A stretch of DNA of 64,000 bases from a virus. Location: positions 1 through 64,000 of IMG/VR virus record IMGVR_UViG_3300021401_000005; one strand, written 5' to 3'. The notes under the pieces are model-generated. The model made no database searches, had not been told where the DNA came from, and was given only the letters and a program-made list of their open reading frames with translations. Below are positions 22,484 through 30,661 of the stretch, piece by piece (position 1 is the first letter of the stretch; each line of letters starts with the position of its first letter). The translations under genes were made by a program, and so were the position numbers.

Positions 22484-23704
22484 ATGGCCAAGGAAACATT
22501 TACCGGGCCAATCCTCGTCCTCGGTGGGCTGGCTGGCGGTCCTAGCGGCGGGCAACCGAGGGAATATTCGGACGAGATCGGCCCCTCGCTGTTCTGGGGC
22601 GGCTACGGGATTCCTGCGACCGGCGCGGTTGCCAGCAAGGATAAAACCGGCCCGGGGACGATCCCCTGCATCACCGGGGCGAGCCCGATCAAGACGGTCA
22701 GCGTGCCCGTGACCCCCGGCGCAGCCGCGCTAACCACCGCCGCCAATGCCGTCGCCGGCACGCCCTTGCCGAACCTGACGACTTACAACGCTGGCCGCGC
22801 GCCCGTTCCGGCCCTCGTCGGCGGCCAGACGGTGAACGCCATCGCCTTGGACATGGGCATCGACACGGCCACCTTCCAAACGGCTGGAACGGTGACGCTG
22901 GCGGTCGCCGCCAACGCATGGCGCTATTCGAGACCCGGCATGTGGCTGGCGCTGCTCAACGGCGGCGTTGCCGGCGCGTGCTTCTTCACCCAGGTCCGGT
23001 CCGTCAACCTCGCCACGGGCGTGATCACCGTCTCCCCCGCGCCGACAAGCGCGAACAATGCGACCGGCCAGATCTCGTTCACCAGCCGCTTCAACCCGAA
23101 CAGCTACGGCTTCCCGGCGCCGACCGGCGTGTCGGGCGAAGCGCCCGCCGGGAGCGCGCGCATCAGCATTCCGGAGATGGGCAACGGGCGCGGCGTCGGC
23201 GTGACGGGCGTCGCGGGCGGCACGGGTGGCCCCGTCCTGATCCAGGGCGTCGATGTTTTCGGCGCGCCCACCAGCGAAATCATCGTCGCCGGGGCCGGCG
23301 CGGGCACGACCTGGGGCAAGAAAACCTACGACGTGTTCATCTCGGCGACGCCGCAGTTCACCAACGCCGCCAACTATACCGTCGTCACCTCCGACCTCAT
23401 CGGCTTGCCGATTACCCTGCTCGGGCCGAGCGGCCTCTATGCGGTGATCTTCGGCGCCACGACGGAACCAGCGGCGGATTACACCATCGTCCCCGGCGAC
23501 CTGACCTTCCCGGCCACGCAAACGACCGGCGATCCGCGTGGCGGCATTCAAGTCACCGCCAATGGTCCGGCGGCTGCGCCTGGAACGCCGCTCGTCCTCG
23601 ACGGCACGACCGTGCTCCAGATTTGGCAGATACTGGACCCGCTCCAAGTCGCGCTTGCGACCACGACCAATCCCGGTCCATTGCTGGGCGTGCCATCGGT
23701 TTAA
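22484..23704 (+). CDS. Virion structural protein, beta-rich
   Basis: 406 residues behind GAGGAAATACG. Gly/Ala/Thr-rich with alternating hydrophobic residues throughout and internal GVTGVAGGTGGPVLIQGVDVFG-type strands. Its position right after the capsid gene suggests a head-fibre, decoration or neck component. No named family recognised. Confidence 0.65.
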   Translation: MAKETFTGPILVLGGLAGGPSGGQPREYSDEIGPSLFWGGYGIPATGAVASKDKTGPGTIPCITGASPIKTVSVPVTPGAAALTTAANAVAGTPLPNLTTYNAGRAPVPALVGGQTVNAIALDMGIDTATFQTAGTVTLAVAANAWRYSRPGMWLALLNGGVAGACFFTQVRSVNLATGVITVSPAPTSANNATGQISFTSRFNPNSYGFPAPTGVSGEAPAGSARISIPEMGNGRGVGVTGVAGGTGGPVLIQGVDVFGAPTSEIIVAGAGAGTTWGKKTYDVFISATPQFTNAANYTVVTSDLIGLPITLLGPSGLYAVIFGATTEPAADYTIVPGDLTFPATQTTGDPRGGIQVTANGPAAAPGTPLVLDGTTVLQIWQILDPLQVALATTTNPGPLLGVPSV

Positions 23705-23714
23705 GGAGGCTTCG

Positions 23715-24098
23715 ATGCGAGGCGAATCGGGTCGCAGTAATCGGGCGTCTGGCGGCAGCGCGCTCAAGAAGCAGTCAGCCAAGCATGTCGTGCGTGAGGC
23801 GAAAGGCGCCCATCCGCACAACGAGCCTGACGACGCCACCTCGCGCGGCGATGGACCGATCTTCCGCGCCAAGGGCGGCAAGGTGAAGAAATTCGCCGAC
23901 GGCGGCGCGCTCAAGCGGGCCTTCGGCGGCGCAACGATCGGCGGCGGCGGCAAGAAGCCCTCGGCAGGGCGAGCCGCTCGCGCACGCGGCGGCGGCGTCG
24001 GCGCGGATCTGCATCCCAAAACGCACGAGGGTGGCTCCGGACCGAAAGGCCGCAAGATCATGAGCGATTCGGAGAAAGAACCCGAGGACTGCAACTAA
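23715..24098 (+). CDS. Small basic Gly-rich protein with GGKV motif
   Basis: 127 residues from ATG 23715 (AAGGAGG). Contains RAKGGKVKKFADGGALKRAFGG and KKPSAGRAARARGGGV, i.e. the same motif types as 17176 and 10088. Highly basic and flexible, so perhaps nucleic-acid binding or a scaffold-anchoring tail protein. Function unknown. Confidence 0.65.
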   Translation: MRGESGRSNRASGGSALKKQSAKHVVREAKGAHPHNEPDDATSRGDGPIFRAKGGKVKKFADGGALKRAFGGATIGGGGKKPSAGRAARARGGGVGADLHPKTHEGGSGPKGRKIMSDSEKEPEDCN

Positions 24099-24172
24099 TT
24101 CGGAGAGACGCCCGCGACTTTTGTCGAACCGGCAGCCCAGCCTCTCAACACCCGGGCGTCTATATCCGCATA

Positions 24173-24200
24173 CGCCGCCCTCCAAGGCGGCGTTTTCTTT
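24173..24200 (+). terminator. Intrinsic terminator after capsid operon
   Basis: CGCCGCC-CTCCAA-GGCGGCG then TTTTCTTT: a textbook terminator. AGGAGAG, the ribosome site of the next gene, starts at once after it (24201), so the next gene needs read-through or antitermination. Confidence 0.85.
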
Positions 24201-24211
24201 AGGAGAGTTGA

Positions 24212-24550
24212 ATGCGCCCGATCTCAGTGACCCAGGCAGGCGTAGGCGCATCGCAAATGGTGCGCTTGGATGAGTGGGCGGACGCGCCAGTCGGCATTCA
24301 GGTCTCGATCCTCGCGGGCTCGCCAACCTTCACGGTCCAACATTCGTTCGACGACCCGAATGACTTGATCAATCCCGTGCCTGTGGGGAGCATGTTCTGG
24401 GATACAGGGCTCGTCCCGGCTGGAGCTGTCGGCGGGACGGCGGGTCTGACCTTCTCGATAGCGACCGCGCCGCTCTGGATGAGGCTCAACGTGACCGCAG
24501 CGGGCACGGCCAAGATGGTCGTCACGCAATACAATGTCGTTGAGGGATGA
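24212..24550 (+). CDS. Tandem sandwich-domain paralogue 1
   Basis: 112 residues. First of three adjacent related proteins, sharing V.L..WA....GIQV...G...F.V..SFDDPNDLINPVPVGSMFWD, then AGTA.L.F.I..AP.WMRL.....G......Q. Probably a small beta-sandwich decoration, neck or fibre-base protein. Confidence 0.7.
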   Translation: MRPISVTQAGVGASQMVRLDEWADAPVGIQVSILAGSPTFTVQHSFDDPNDLINPVPVGSMFWDTGLVPAGAVGGTAGLTFSIATAPLWMRLNVTAAGTAKMVVTQYNVVEG

Positions 24551-24551
24551 T

Positions 24552-24989
24552 GTGCGCGCGATCACCGCCGTCGTGAGTCCGGGATCAGCCAACCTTCAGG
24601 CGATGATCCGCATGGACAATTTCGCGACGGCGGTCCTCGGCGGCCAAATCATCGCCTCGGGCGGCGCCACGTATCAGCTCAGACATTCGTGCGACGACCC
24701 GAACGACCTCGTGAATCCGGTGCCGGTCAACTCGATGTTCTGGGACAACTCGCTCCTGCCAACCGAGATGCAGCCCACTCCCGCGACCGCGAGCGGCAGC
24801 TTTCAGATAATGGCCACGCCGTTGTGGTTCAGGCTTCTCCTCGTCAATGGGCAAGGCTCGGTGCGCTTGACGCTGCTTCAGGTGGGCGAGCACAGCCACT
24901 CGAACATCACCCAAGGGCCGTTCGCGCCGGCTGGTACTGTCGACGATGAGGTGCCCGAAGGCTCGAACTTTAGGGCGATGATGAAATGA
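24552..24989 (+). CDS. Tandem sandwich-domain paralogue 2
   Basis: 145 residues from GTG 24552, chosen because MRAITAV then matches MRALTAI of the third copy; ATG 24534 in frame is possible. Shares SCDDPNDLVNPVPVNSMFWD and IMATPLWFRLLLVNGQGSVRL with its neighbours. Confidence 0.7.
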   Translation: MRAITAVVSPGSANLQAMIRMDNFATAVLGGQIIASGGATYQLRHSCDDPNDLVNPVPVNSMFWDNSLLPTEMQPTPATASGSFQIMATPLWFRLLLVNGQGSVRLTLLQVGEHSHSNITQGPFAPAGTVDDEVPEGSNFRAMMK

Positions 24990-25942
24990 GGGCGCTCACC
25001 GCCATCGCGACTCCAGCAGCGCCATCGCCGATGGTCTGCCTCGATTCGTGGGCGGGTTCGATGCTGGGCGTTCAGGTCGTCCCATCGGGTGGCGCGCAAT
25101 TCACGATTGACTACAGCTTCGACAACCCGAATGACTTGATCTCGCCCGTTCCAGCTGGGTCCATGTCCTTCGACAGCTCGATGGTTCCGGCTGGGGCAGT
25201 TGGCGGGGCGGCTAGCGTAAGCTTTCAGATCCCGGCCGCGCCGATCTGGGGGCGGCTAAGGCTTCTGAACGGTTTGGGTCAGGTGCGCGCGGTCTTTCTC
25301 CAGCCAGGAAAGCGCGCCTATCCGCCCGCCGTTAGCGGGGCGCCTCCGGTTGTCACTTCGGTCTGGAGCCCCTCGGACGCCGCCGCCAATGGCATGACGC
25401 TCACCAATGGCGGGCTGACGGTGACGCCGTCTGGTTTTGTTGGCAATCAAGCCATACGGGGAAGTATAAGTCATAACACTGGCAGGTATTATGTTGAATT
25501 TTTGACCACTGTAGCGGCGGTAAATGGGAATATGATGTTTGGAATGGCCGATACAACTTTCAATGCGGCCGATCAATATCCAGGATCGAATGGAATTTCT
25601 TTTGGTTTCCAATTGGCTGGAGCAACCTATCAGACGGCTGGTTTTACCGCTCACTTCACTCCTACAGCGACGCCAAATGCCAATGATGTGTTTGCGTTTG
25701 CGGTGGATTTTGATGCTGGCGCAGTCTGGATGGCTTTAAACAATGTTTGGTATGGCGAAGGCAATCCAACCGTTGGTATTGGAGTAAATCCGACCATGAC
25801 TATGAGTGCAGCGCCTGCTCTTGGCGCTGCACTTTTTCCTGCTTTGGGATTTTACGGGTCAAGCCAAGGCGTCTGGACCCTTCAGCCGACCGCCGCCAGC
25901 CAGAAGTACGCCCCGCCAACCGGGTTCAGCCGATGGGGATGA
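24986..25942 (+). CDS. Paralogue 3 fused to SPRY-like domain
   Basis: 318 residues, ATGA-coupled. Residues 1-110 are the third copy of the tandem domain (SFDNPNDLISPVPAGSM); residues ~135-318 look SPRY/concanavalin-like: GRYYVEFLTTVA..GNMMFGMADT, SFGFQLAG, DVFAFAVDFDAGAVWM, LFPALGFY. The SPRY part is encoded by clearly more A/T-rich DNA (about 25440-25830), so it was probably acquired separately. Likely a receptor-facing or decoration protein. Confidence 0.75.
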   Translation: MRALTAIATPAAPSPMVCLDSWAGSMLGVQVVPSGGAQFTIDYSFDNPNDLISPVPAGSMSFDSSMVPAGAVGGAASVSFQIPAAPIWGRLRLLNGLGQVRAVFLQPGKRAYPPAVSGAPPVVTSVWSPSDAAANGMTLTNGGLTVTPSGFVGNQAIRGSISHNTGRYYVEFLTTVAAVNGNMMFGMADTTFNAADQYPGSNGISFGFQLAGATYQTAGFTAHFTPTATPNANDVFAFAVDFDAGAVWMALNNVWYGEGNPTVGIGVNPTMTMSAAPALGAALFPALGFYGSSQGVWTLQPTAASQKYAPPTGFSRWG

Positions 25943-25946
25943 TCTG

Positions 25947-26654
25947 ATGAGCAACGGCGTCGTTCAGCCGAGCAATACGAGCGGCAGCTTCGGCTTCTTC
26001 CCTTCGCTGGGCGAGGTCACGCTCAACGCCCTCTCGCGCATCCGGATTCGCGGCCCGATGGTGCTCGCCGAGCACCTCCACCAAGCCTGGATGGAGGCGA
26101 ACCTTCTACAGGTCGAGTGGTCGAACAAAGGCCCCAATCTCTGGAAGGTCACCGAGCAAGTCATCGAGACGGTTCCGGGCGTGCCGACCTATCCGATCCC
26201 GAGCACGACGATCATGGTGCTCAACGTCACGATCGGCACCGGAGACCCGCCGAACGAGACCGAGCTGACCATCACGCCGATGACGCGGCAAGAGTACACG
26301 ATGCAGCCGAACAAGTTGCAGCAAGCGAGGCCGACGACGTTCTGGTTCGACCGCACGATCTCGCCGACGATCACGCTCTGGCCCTGCCCGAATCAGGTCT
26401 TCAACATGCATGTGTGGAGCTTCGGTCAGCAGATGGACGCGATGCAACGCGGTGCGATGCAGCTCGACGTTCCCTATCGTTGGCTCGATGCGGCGGCGGC
26501 CGGCCTCGCCTACCGACTCGCGATGCATTACGCCAATGATCTCGAAGCGCAGCGCAAAGCGCAGTCGGATGACGCCTATCAGGCCGCCGCGACGCAGGAC
26601 ACGGAGACCGGATCGATCTACGTTCTGCCGATGATCCAGGGCTACTACGATTGA
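25947..26654 (+). CDS. Head-tail adaptor or neck protein
   Basis: 235 residues from ATG 25947. TLNALSRIRIRGPMVLAEHLHQAWMEANLLQVEWSNKGPNLW, then PTTFWFDRTISPTITLWPCP and YRWLDAAAAGLAYRLAMHYA fit a conserved podovirus connector-type protein (gp4/gp11-like role by analogy). A second adaptor-like gene lies at 29858. Confidence 0.7.
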   Translation: MSNGVVQPSNTSGSFGFFPSLGEVTLNALSRIRIRGPMVLAEHLHQAWMEANLLQVEWSNKGPNLWKVTEQVIETVPGVPTYPIPSTTIMVLNVTIGTGDPPNETELTITPMTRQEYTMQPNKLQQARPTTFWFDRTISPTITLWPCPNQVFNMHVWSFGQQMDAMQRGAMQLDVPYRWLDAAAAGLAYRLAMHYANDLEAQRKAQSDDAYQAAATQDTETGSIYVLPMIQGYYD

Positions 26655-26665
26655 GGTAGGACCAG

Positions 26666-27043
26666 ATGGGGTACGCGAGCCAATCCGGCCGAGCCATCAC
26701 CAACCCCGGAGCGCCACGCGCCTTCGGCGTCTGCGATCGGTGCGGCATTTGGTACAACCTCCACAGGCTCGGCTATCAGTACGAGTGGCAAGGCACCCAG
26801 CTCATCAATACGCGCATGCGCGTCTGCTACCTGTGCAAGGATCGCCCGAATCCGCAGATGAAGGCGAAGGTCGCGCCGCCTGATCCGGTGCCCGTGTACG
26901 ATCCGCGCCCCGAGAATTTCATCGCCAGCCGCTTCGATCCGGCGCCCGTCTCGGGGAACCCGCTCACCACGCAGCAGCAGCCTCCGCCACGGTTCCGGCC
27001 GATCATGACCGAAGGCAGCGCCGACGCGATCGCGATCGAATAG
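26666..27043 (+). CDS. Zinc-ribbon virion-module protein
   Basis: 125 residues. GVCDRCGIWYNLHRLGYQYEWQG...NTRMRVCYLCKD has two Cys pairs (CxxC...CxxC) typical of a small conserved podovirus head-tail protein; the Pro-rich C-terminus is flexible. Confidence 0.75.
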   Translation: MGYASQSGRAITNPGAPRAFGVCDRCGIWYNLHRLGYQYEWQGTQLINTRMRVCYLCKDRPNPQMKAKVAPPDPVPVYDPRPENFIASRFDPAPVSGNPLTTQQQPPPRFRPIMTEGSADAIAIE

Positions 27044-27051
27044 GGGGCTCC

Positions 27052-29643
27052 ATGAACAAGCGCGTCCTGCCTCCGACCGTTCCCGATCCGGCTGCGCCGT
27101 CGTCGCCGATCGAAGGCGTGCCTGGACCCGCTACCTGGGACCCTGGCCAAGCGCCGCAGAACACGACGCCGATCTCGGAGCTGCCGCTAGCCGGCGCGCT
27201 CCAGGGTCCCGAATTGATGGCGGTGGTTCAGGGCGGGATCACTGCTCAGACATCGATTGCGCAGCTCATTCGGTTCGTCGAAATGCCGACGCCGATCGCG
27301 GTGGGGCTGGGCGGCACGGGCACCGCGTCTCTCCCGCCGAACAGCGTGCTTCTCGGCGGCGTGACCCAAGTCGGCGTGATCTTACCGCAGACGAACGGCT
27401 CGGTGCTCGTCAGCGGCGTGGGGCCGCATTGGACGCCGGCCGGCGCTGCCGGCCAGTTTTTGCAAAGCCAGGGCGCGGGGAACGATCCGATCTGGTCGGC
27501 GATAGCGGGGATTCCCGGGCCTGCGGGACCGACTGGGCCGCAGGGGGCGACCGGCGCGCCAGGGCCGCAAGGTTCTCCGGGTCTTGCGGGGCCGCCAGGA
27601 GCGCAAGGACTGCCCGGGCCGCAGGGCTCGACCGGCTTGACCGGCGCGCAAGGGCCGACCGGCGCGCAAGGACCGCCAGGGGCCACCGGGCCGCAGGGGC
27701 CGACTGGGCCGGAGGGCGCCGATGGTCAGAGCGCGGTCATCATCGGCGAGTTCGGCGCATCCAAGACGCCGGCCAATCTGCCAGCCAACGGTATCATTCC
27801 GGCGAACTGGGACGCTGCTGGCGTTCCGCCTGCGCAAATTACGATGGGGCTCAGCCAAGCTCTCGTTTACACGGTCAATGAGAACATCTGGGTCTATGTC
27901 GGCACGAGCGTTGTCTCGGCCGGATGGATTGACATTGGAGCTGCGGAGGGTCCTGCGGGGCCGACCGGGCCGCAGGGGCCGGCCGGCGCGACTGGGTCGA
28001 CTGGGCCGCAGGGGGCGACTGGGCCGCAGGGGGCGACTGGGCCGACGGGACCTACCGGGCCGACAGGTCCGCAAGGGCCGACCGCTGTGTCAACCAATGC
28101 GGGCAATCAGGCCACGCTTGGGACCGATAGCCTGACGTATGTTCCCCTCGGCGCCGGGGTTAACCCAGGCGCCGCTACGCCGCTCATGGACGGGACGGCG
28201 TCGGTCGGGTCGTCAGCGCTCTATTCGAGACAGGATCACGTTCACCCGAGCGATACATCGCGCTACGCCGCTTCCAACCCGTCCGGCTTCCAGACGGCTG
28301 CGCAAGTCACAGCTTCGCTCGGCAACTATCTGCCGCTGTCGGGCGGCACGGTCTCGGGTGGCACCGCCTTCACCGCCGGGATCATTCTCGCAGGCCCCAC
28401 CAATCTCAACCTTGGCGGCGGCTCGGCGGGACAGGTTCTAACCGCCACTGGCACCGGCGCCCTGCTGTCGTGGGGCGCTGTTGTGCCCGCCGCCTCGACC
28501 ACCACGCCGTTGGTGGCTAGTGGGGCGGGGGCGATCGGCTCCTTGGCCACCTCTTTCGCGCTCGCCGATCATGTCCACCCAGCGCAGACCGTTTCGGCCG
28601 GCGATACTACGGACATCGCTTATTTCGGCGATGGGTCGGACGGCGCGGTCAGCATCACCACCACGGTCGCACTGACCCGCGACATGTACTATTCGAGCCT
28701 GACGATCAGCGGCGCGGGCATCCTGCAAACAAATGGTTGGCGGGTGTTTGTTTCTGGCGTGCTCGACCTTTCATCGGCGGGCGCGGGCGCGATTTTCCCT
28801 ACAACCTTACCGTCGACTGTTGGAGGCAACGGCGGCAGTCCGACAGGGGGGACCGGTGGGCTGAATAGGCAAGGACAATGGTTCACAAGTGTGTCGGGCG
28901 GTGTGGGTGGCGCAGGTTCCAGCACCGCTAACGGCAACGGTACTGCGGGAGGCTTGGTTACCCCGCCAAATAGCATCACAGGTTGTCTCGGCGGCGCGGG
29001 CGGCGTTGGCGGCGTTGGCGGATCACCTGGGATCGGGGGGGCTCCAGGGAACGGTGGCGCCATGAACTACACTTTGGGTCGCCTTCGTTATCCAACGGTT
29101 TTCCCCCTTTATCCCATCAGCAGCAGCCCCGCCCCTACGTATTGTGGCGGCCTTCCCGGTTCGGGTGGCGGCGGGGGCGGCAGCCCCAATGGTGTATCCA
29201 GTCAAGGGGGCGGAGGGGGCGGAGGGGGCGCGGGTGGCGTTCTCTTCATCTGGGCGCGCACCATCAATCGCGGCGTAGGGACAGCGGCGGGAGTGATCAA
29301 TCTGTCGGGTTTCAATGGCGGCAACGGTGGCGCTGTCGCCAATAGCGGTGGAGGCGGCGGAGGGGGTGGAGGCGGTGGCGGGGTTTATCTCGTTTTCCGG
29401 TTCTTGACCGGGACGCCTGTAGCCAATGCGATCAATCTGTCGGGCGGCAATGGCGGCAACGCCGGAACCGGGACTGCTGCTGCTCAAGGGCAAGGCGGTG
29501 CGGGCGGCAGCGCTGGGACTTTGACGATGTGCAATATCGCTGCTGACACGGTGACGGCGCAAATCGGATCGCCGGGGAGTCCGCCAACCGGCACCGGCAG
29601 TGTGACCGGCGGCTTGGGCGGCGTGGGCTTGTTCACCCTATGA
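27052..29643 (+). CDS. Tail fibre: collagen-like repeats and Gly-rich tip
   Basis: 863 residues. Two collagen-type G-x-y runs (about residues 152-220 and 300-345) flank a small globular part ([19 protein letters not shown]). Then two [21 protein letters not shown] trimer-hinge motifs, an ADHVHP-to-beta segment, and a C-terminal ~280 residues made largely of GG-x-GG blocks ([27 protein letters not shown]). The tip resembles the polyglycine-helix sandwich of some phage adhesins. Probable host receptor binder. Confidence 0.85.
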   Translation: MNKRVLPPTVPDPAAPSSPIEGVPGPATWDPGQAPQNTTPISELPLAGALQGPELMAVVQGGITAQTSIAQLIRFVEMPTPIAVGLGGTGTASLPPNSVLLGGVTQVGVILPQTNGSVLVSGVGPHWTPAGAAGQFLQSQGAGNDPIWSAIAGIPGPAGPTGPQGATGAPGPQGSPGLAGPPGAQGLPGPQGSTGLTGAQGPTGAQGPPGATGPQGPTGPEGADGQSAVIIGEFGASKTPANLPANGIIPANWDAAGVPPAQITMGLSQALVYTVNENIWVYVGTSVVSAGWIDIGAAEGPAGPTGPQGPAGATGSTGPQGATGPQGATGPTGPTGPTGPQGPTAVSTNAGNQATLGTDSLTYVPLGAGVNPGAATPLMDGTASVGSSALYSRQDHVHPSDTSRYAASNPSGFQTAAQVTASLGNYLPLSGGTVSGGTAFTAGIILAGPTNLNLGGGSAGQVLTATGTGALLSWGAVVPAASTTTPLVASGAGAIGSLATSFALADHVHPAQTVSAGDTTDIAYFGDGSDGAVSITTTVALTRDMYYSSLTISGAGILQTNGWRVFVSGVLDLSSAGAGAIFPTTLPSTVGGNGGSPTGGTGGLNRQGQWFTSVSGGVGGAGSSTANGNGTAGGLVTPPNSITGCLGGAGGVGGVGGSPGIGGAPGNGGAMNYTLGRLRYPTVFPLYPISSSPAPTYCGGLPGSGGGGGGSPNGVSSQGGGGGGGGAGGVLFIWARTINRGVGTAAGVINLSGFNGGNGGAVANSGGGGGGGGGGGGVYLVFRFLTGTPVANAINLSGGNGGNAGTGTAAAQGQGGAGGSAGTLTMCNIAADTVTAQIGSPGSPPTGTGSVTGGLGGVGLFTL

Positions 29644-29861
29644 GCACGATCACCGACATGTATGGCCGGGAGATCACCATTCAGACGGGCGTCGTGACGC
29701 AGACGATGGAGGGCGCTGTAACTGAGGATGTCTACTCGCTCGATGGCGTCGATGTCTGGCTTCCGGCCGGGACGCCTCAGAATGTTGCTTTGCAGACGAT
29801 CGAGGCGATGGCCCCGGATTGGTGGACGACGCCAGAGCCGGATCAAGGGCTGCCGTCGTGA
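29640..29861 (+). CDS. Small protein after fibre gene
   Basis: 73 residues, ATGA-coupled. Pattern VDVWLPAGTPQNVALQTIEAMAPDWW suggests a compact alpha/beta fold; possibly a fibre chaperone or assembly partner, by position only. Confidence 0.6.
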   Translation: MSTITDMYGREITIQTGVVTQTMEGAVTEDVYSLDGVDVWLPAGTPQNVALQTIEAMAPDWWTTPEPDQGLPS

Positions 29862-30658
29862 GCTACACCTACGCCAGCTTCCAGAAGGCGCTCGCGCTGG
29901 AGATGATCATCCCCAACGCCAACGTGAGCGATCCGAACTTCGTCGCCATCCTGCCGACCATCGTCGATTACGCCGAGCAGCGCATCTATCGCGAACTCGA
30001 CCTCCTGGCCACCCAGGTGGTGCAATGGTTCGCCATGACCCCGAACTCGCGCGCGCAGAGCTTCGCGGCTAGCAGTTCCGTCTACGCCAATCATACCCCG
30101 GCGCAGCAAATCCTCGTCGTTGAGCGGGTCCGGGTGATGCCTCCCACCGCGACCCCTGGCGGCGGCTTCAATCAGGGCGGCGAGCCGCTTACTCCGAGCA
30201 GCATGGATTATCTCGACGCCGTCTACAGCGGCATCTTCCCGGCCCCAGGCCCGACCGGGCGGCCTGTAAAGTTTTCGCAGCGCGACGATCAGACGATCGT
30301 CTTCGGCCCCACGCCGGATCAGGCCTATTTCTTCGACATCCAGGGTGAAGCGCGCCCGGTGCCGCTCTATAGCGCCGCGCCTGGAGACGGCTCGCAGACG
30401 ACGTTCCTGACGACGGTCCTGCCCGATCTCTTCCTCGCAGGCGCGATGATCGCGGCGTCCGGCTATCGTCACAACTTCGGCGCTCAGTCCGACGATCCGC
30501 GCATGGCGCTGAGCTGGGAGAGCCAGTACATGGAGCTGCTCCTTTCCGCGAAGACGGAAGAGGTGCGCAAGCGGTTCCTCGGCTGGCAGCAAATGTCATC
30601 GCGCAGCGGACCGGCGAGTGCAGGCGGAGCCGCGCCCCCGGCGCCAGCTGGGGGATGA
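29858..30658 (+). CDS. Adaptor/tail tubular-like protein
   Basis: 266 residues from GTG 29858 (GTGA overlap). NFVAILPTIVDYAEQRIYRELDLLAT, then beta-rich REARPVPLYSAA and WESQYMELLLSAKTEEVRKR is a recognisable phage adaptor pattern (Gp16/gp11-type role by analogy). Pro/Ala tail. Confidence 0.75.
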   Translation: MSYTYASFQKALALEMIIPNANVSDPNFVAILPTIVDYAEQRIYRELDLLATQVVQWFAMTPNSRAQSFAASSSVYANHTPAQQILVVERVRVMPPTATPGGGFNQGGEPLTPSSMDYLDAVYSGIFPAPGPTGRPVKFSQRDDQTIVFGPTPDQAYFFDIQGEARPVPLYSAAPGDGSQTTFLTTVLPDLFLAGAMIAASGYRHNFGAQSDDPRMALSWESQYMELLLSAKTEEVRKRFLGWQQMSSRSGPASAGGAAPPAPAGG

Positions 30659-30661
30659 GCT

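Noticed and set aside
22730-24094. 454-codon reverse-strand frame over structural genes
   Set aside because: Arg/Gly/Asp low-complexity shadow crossing two + strand genes and their ribosome sites.
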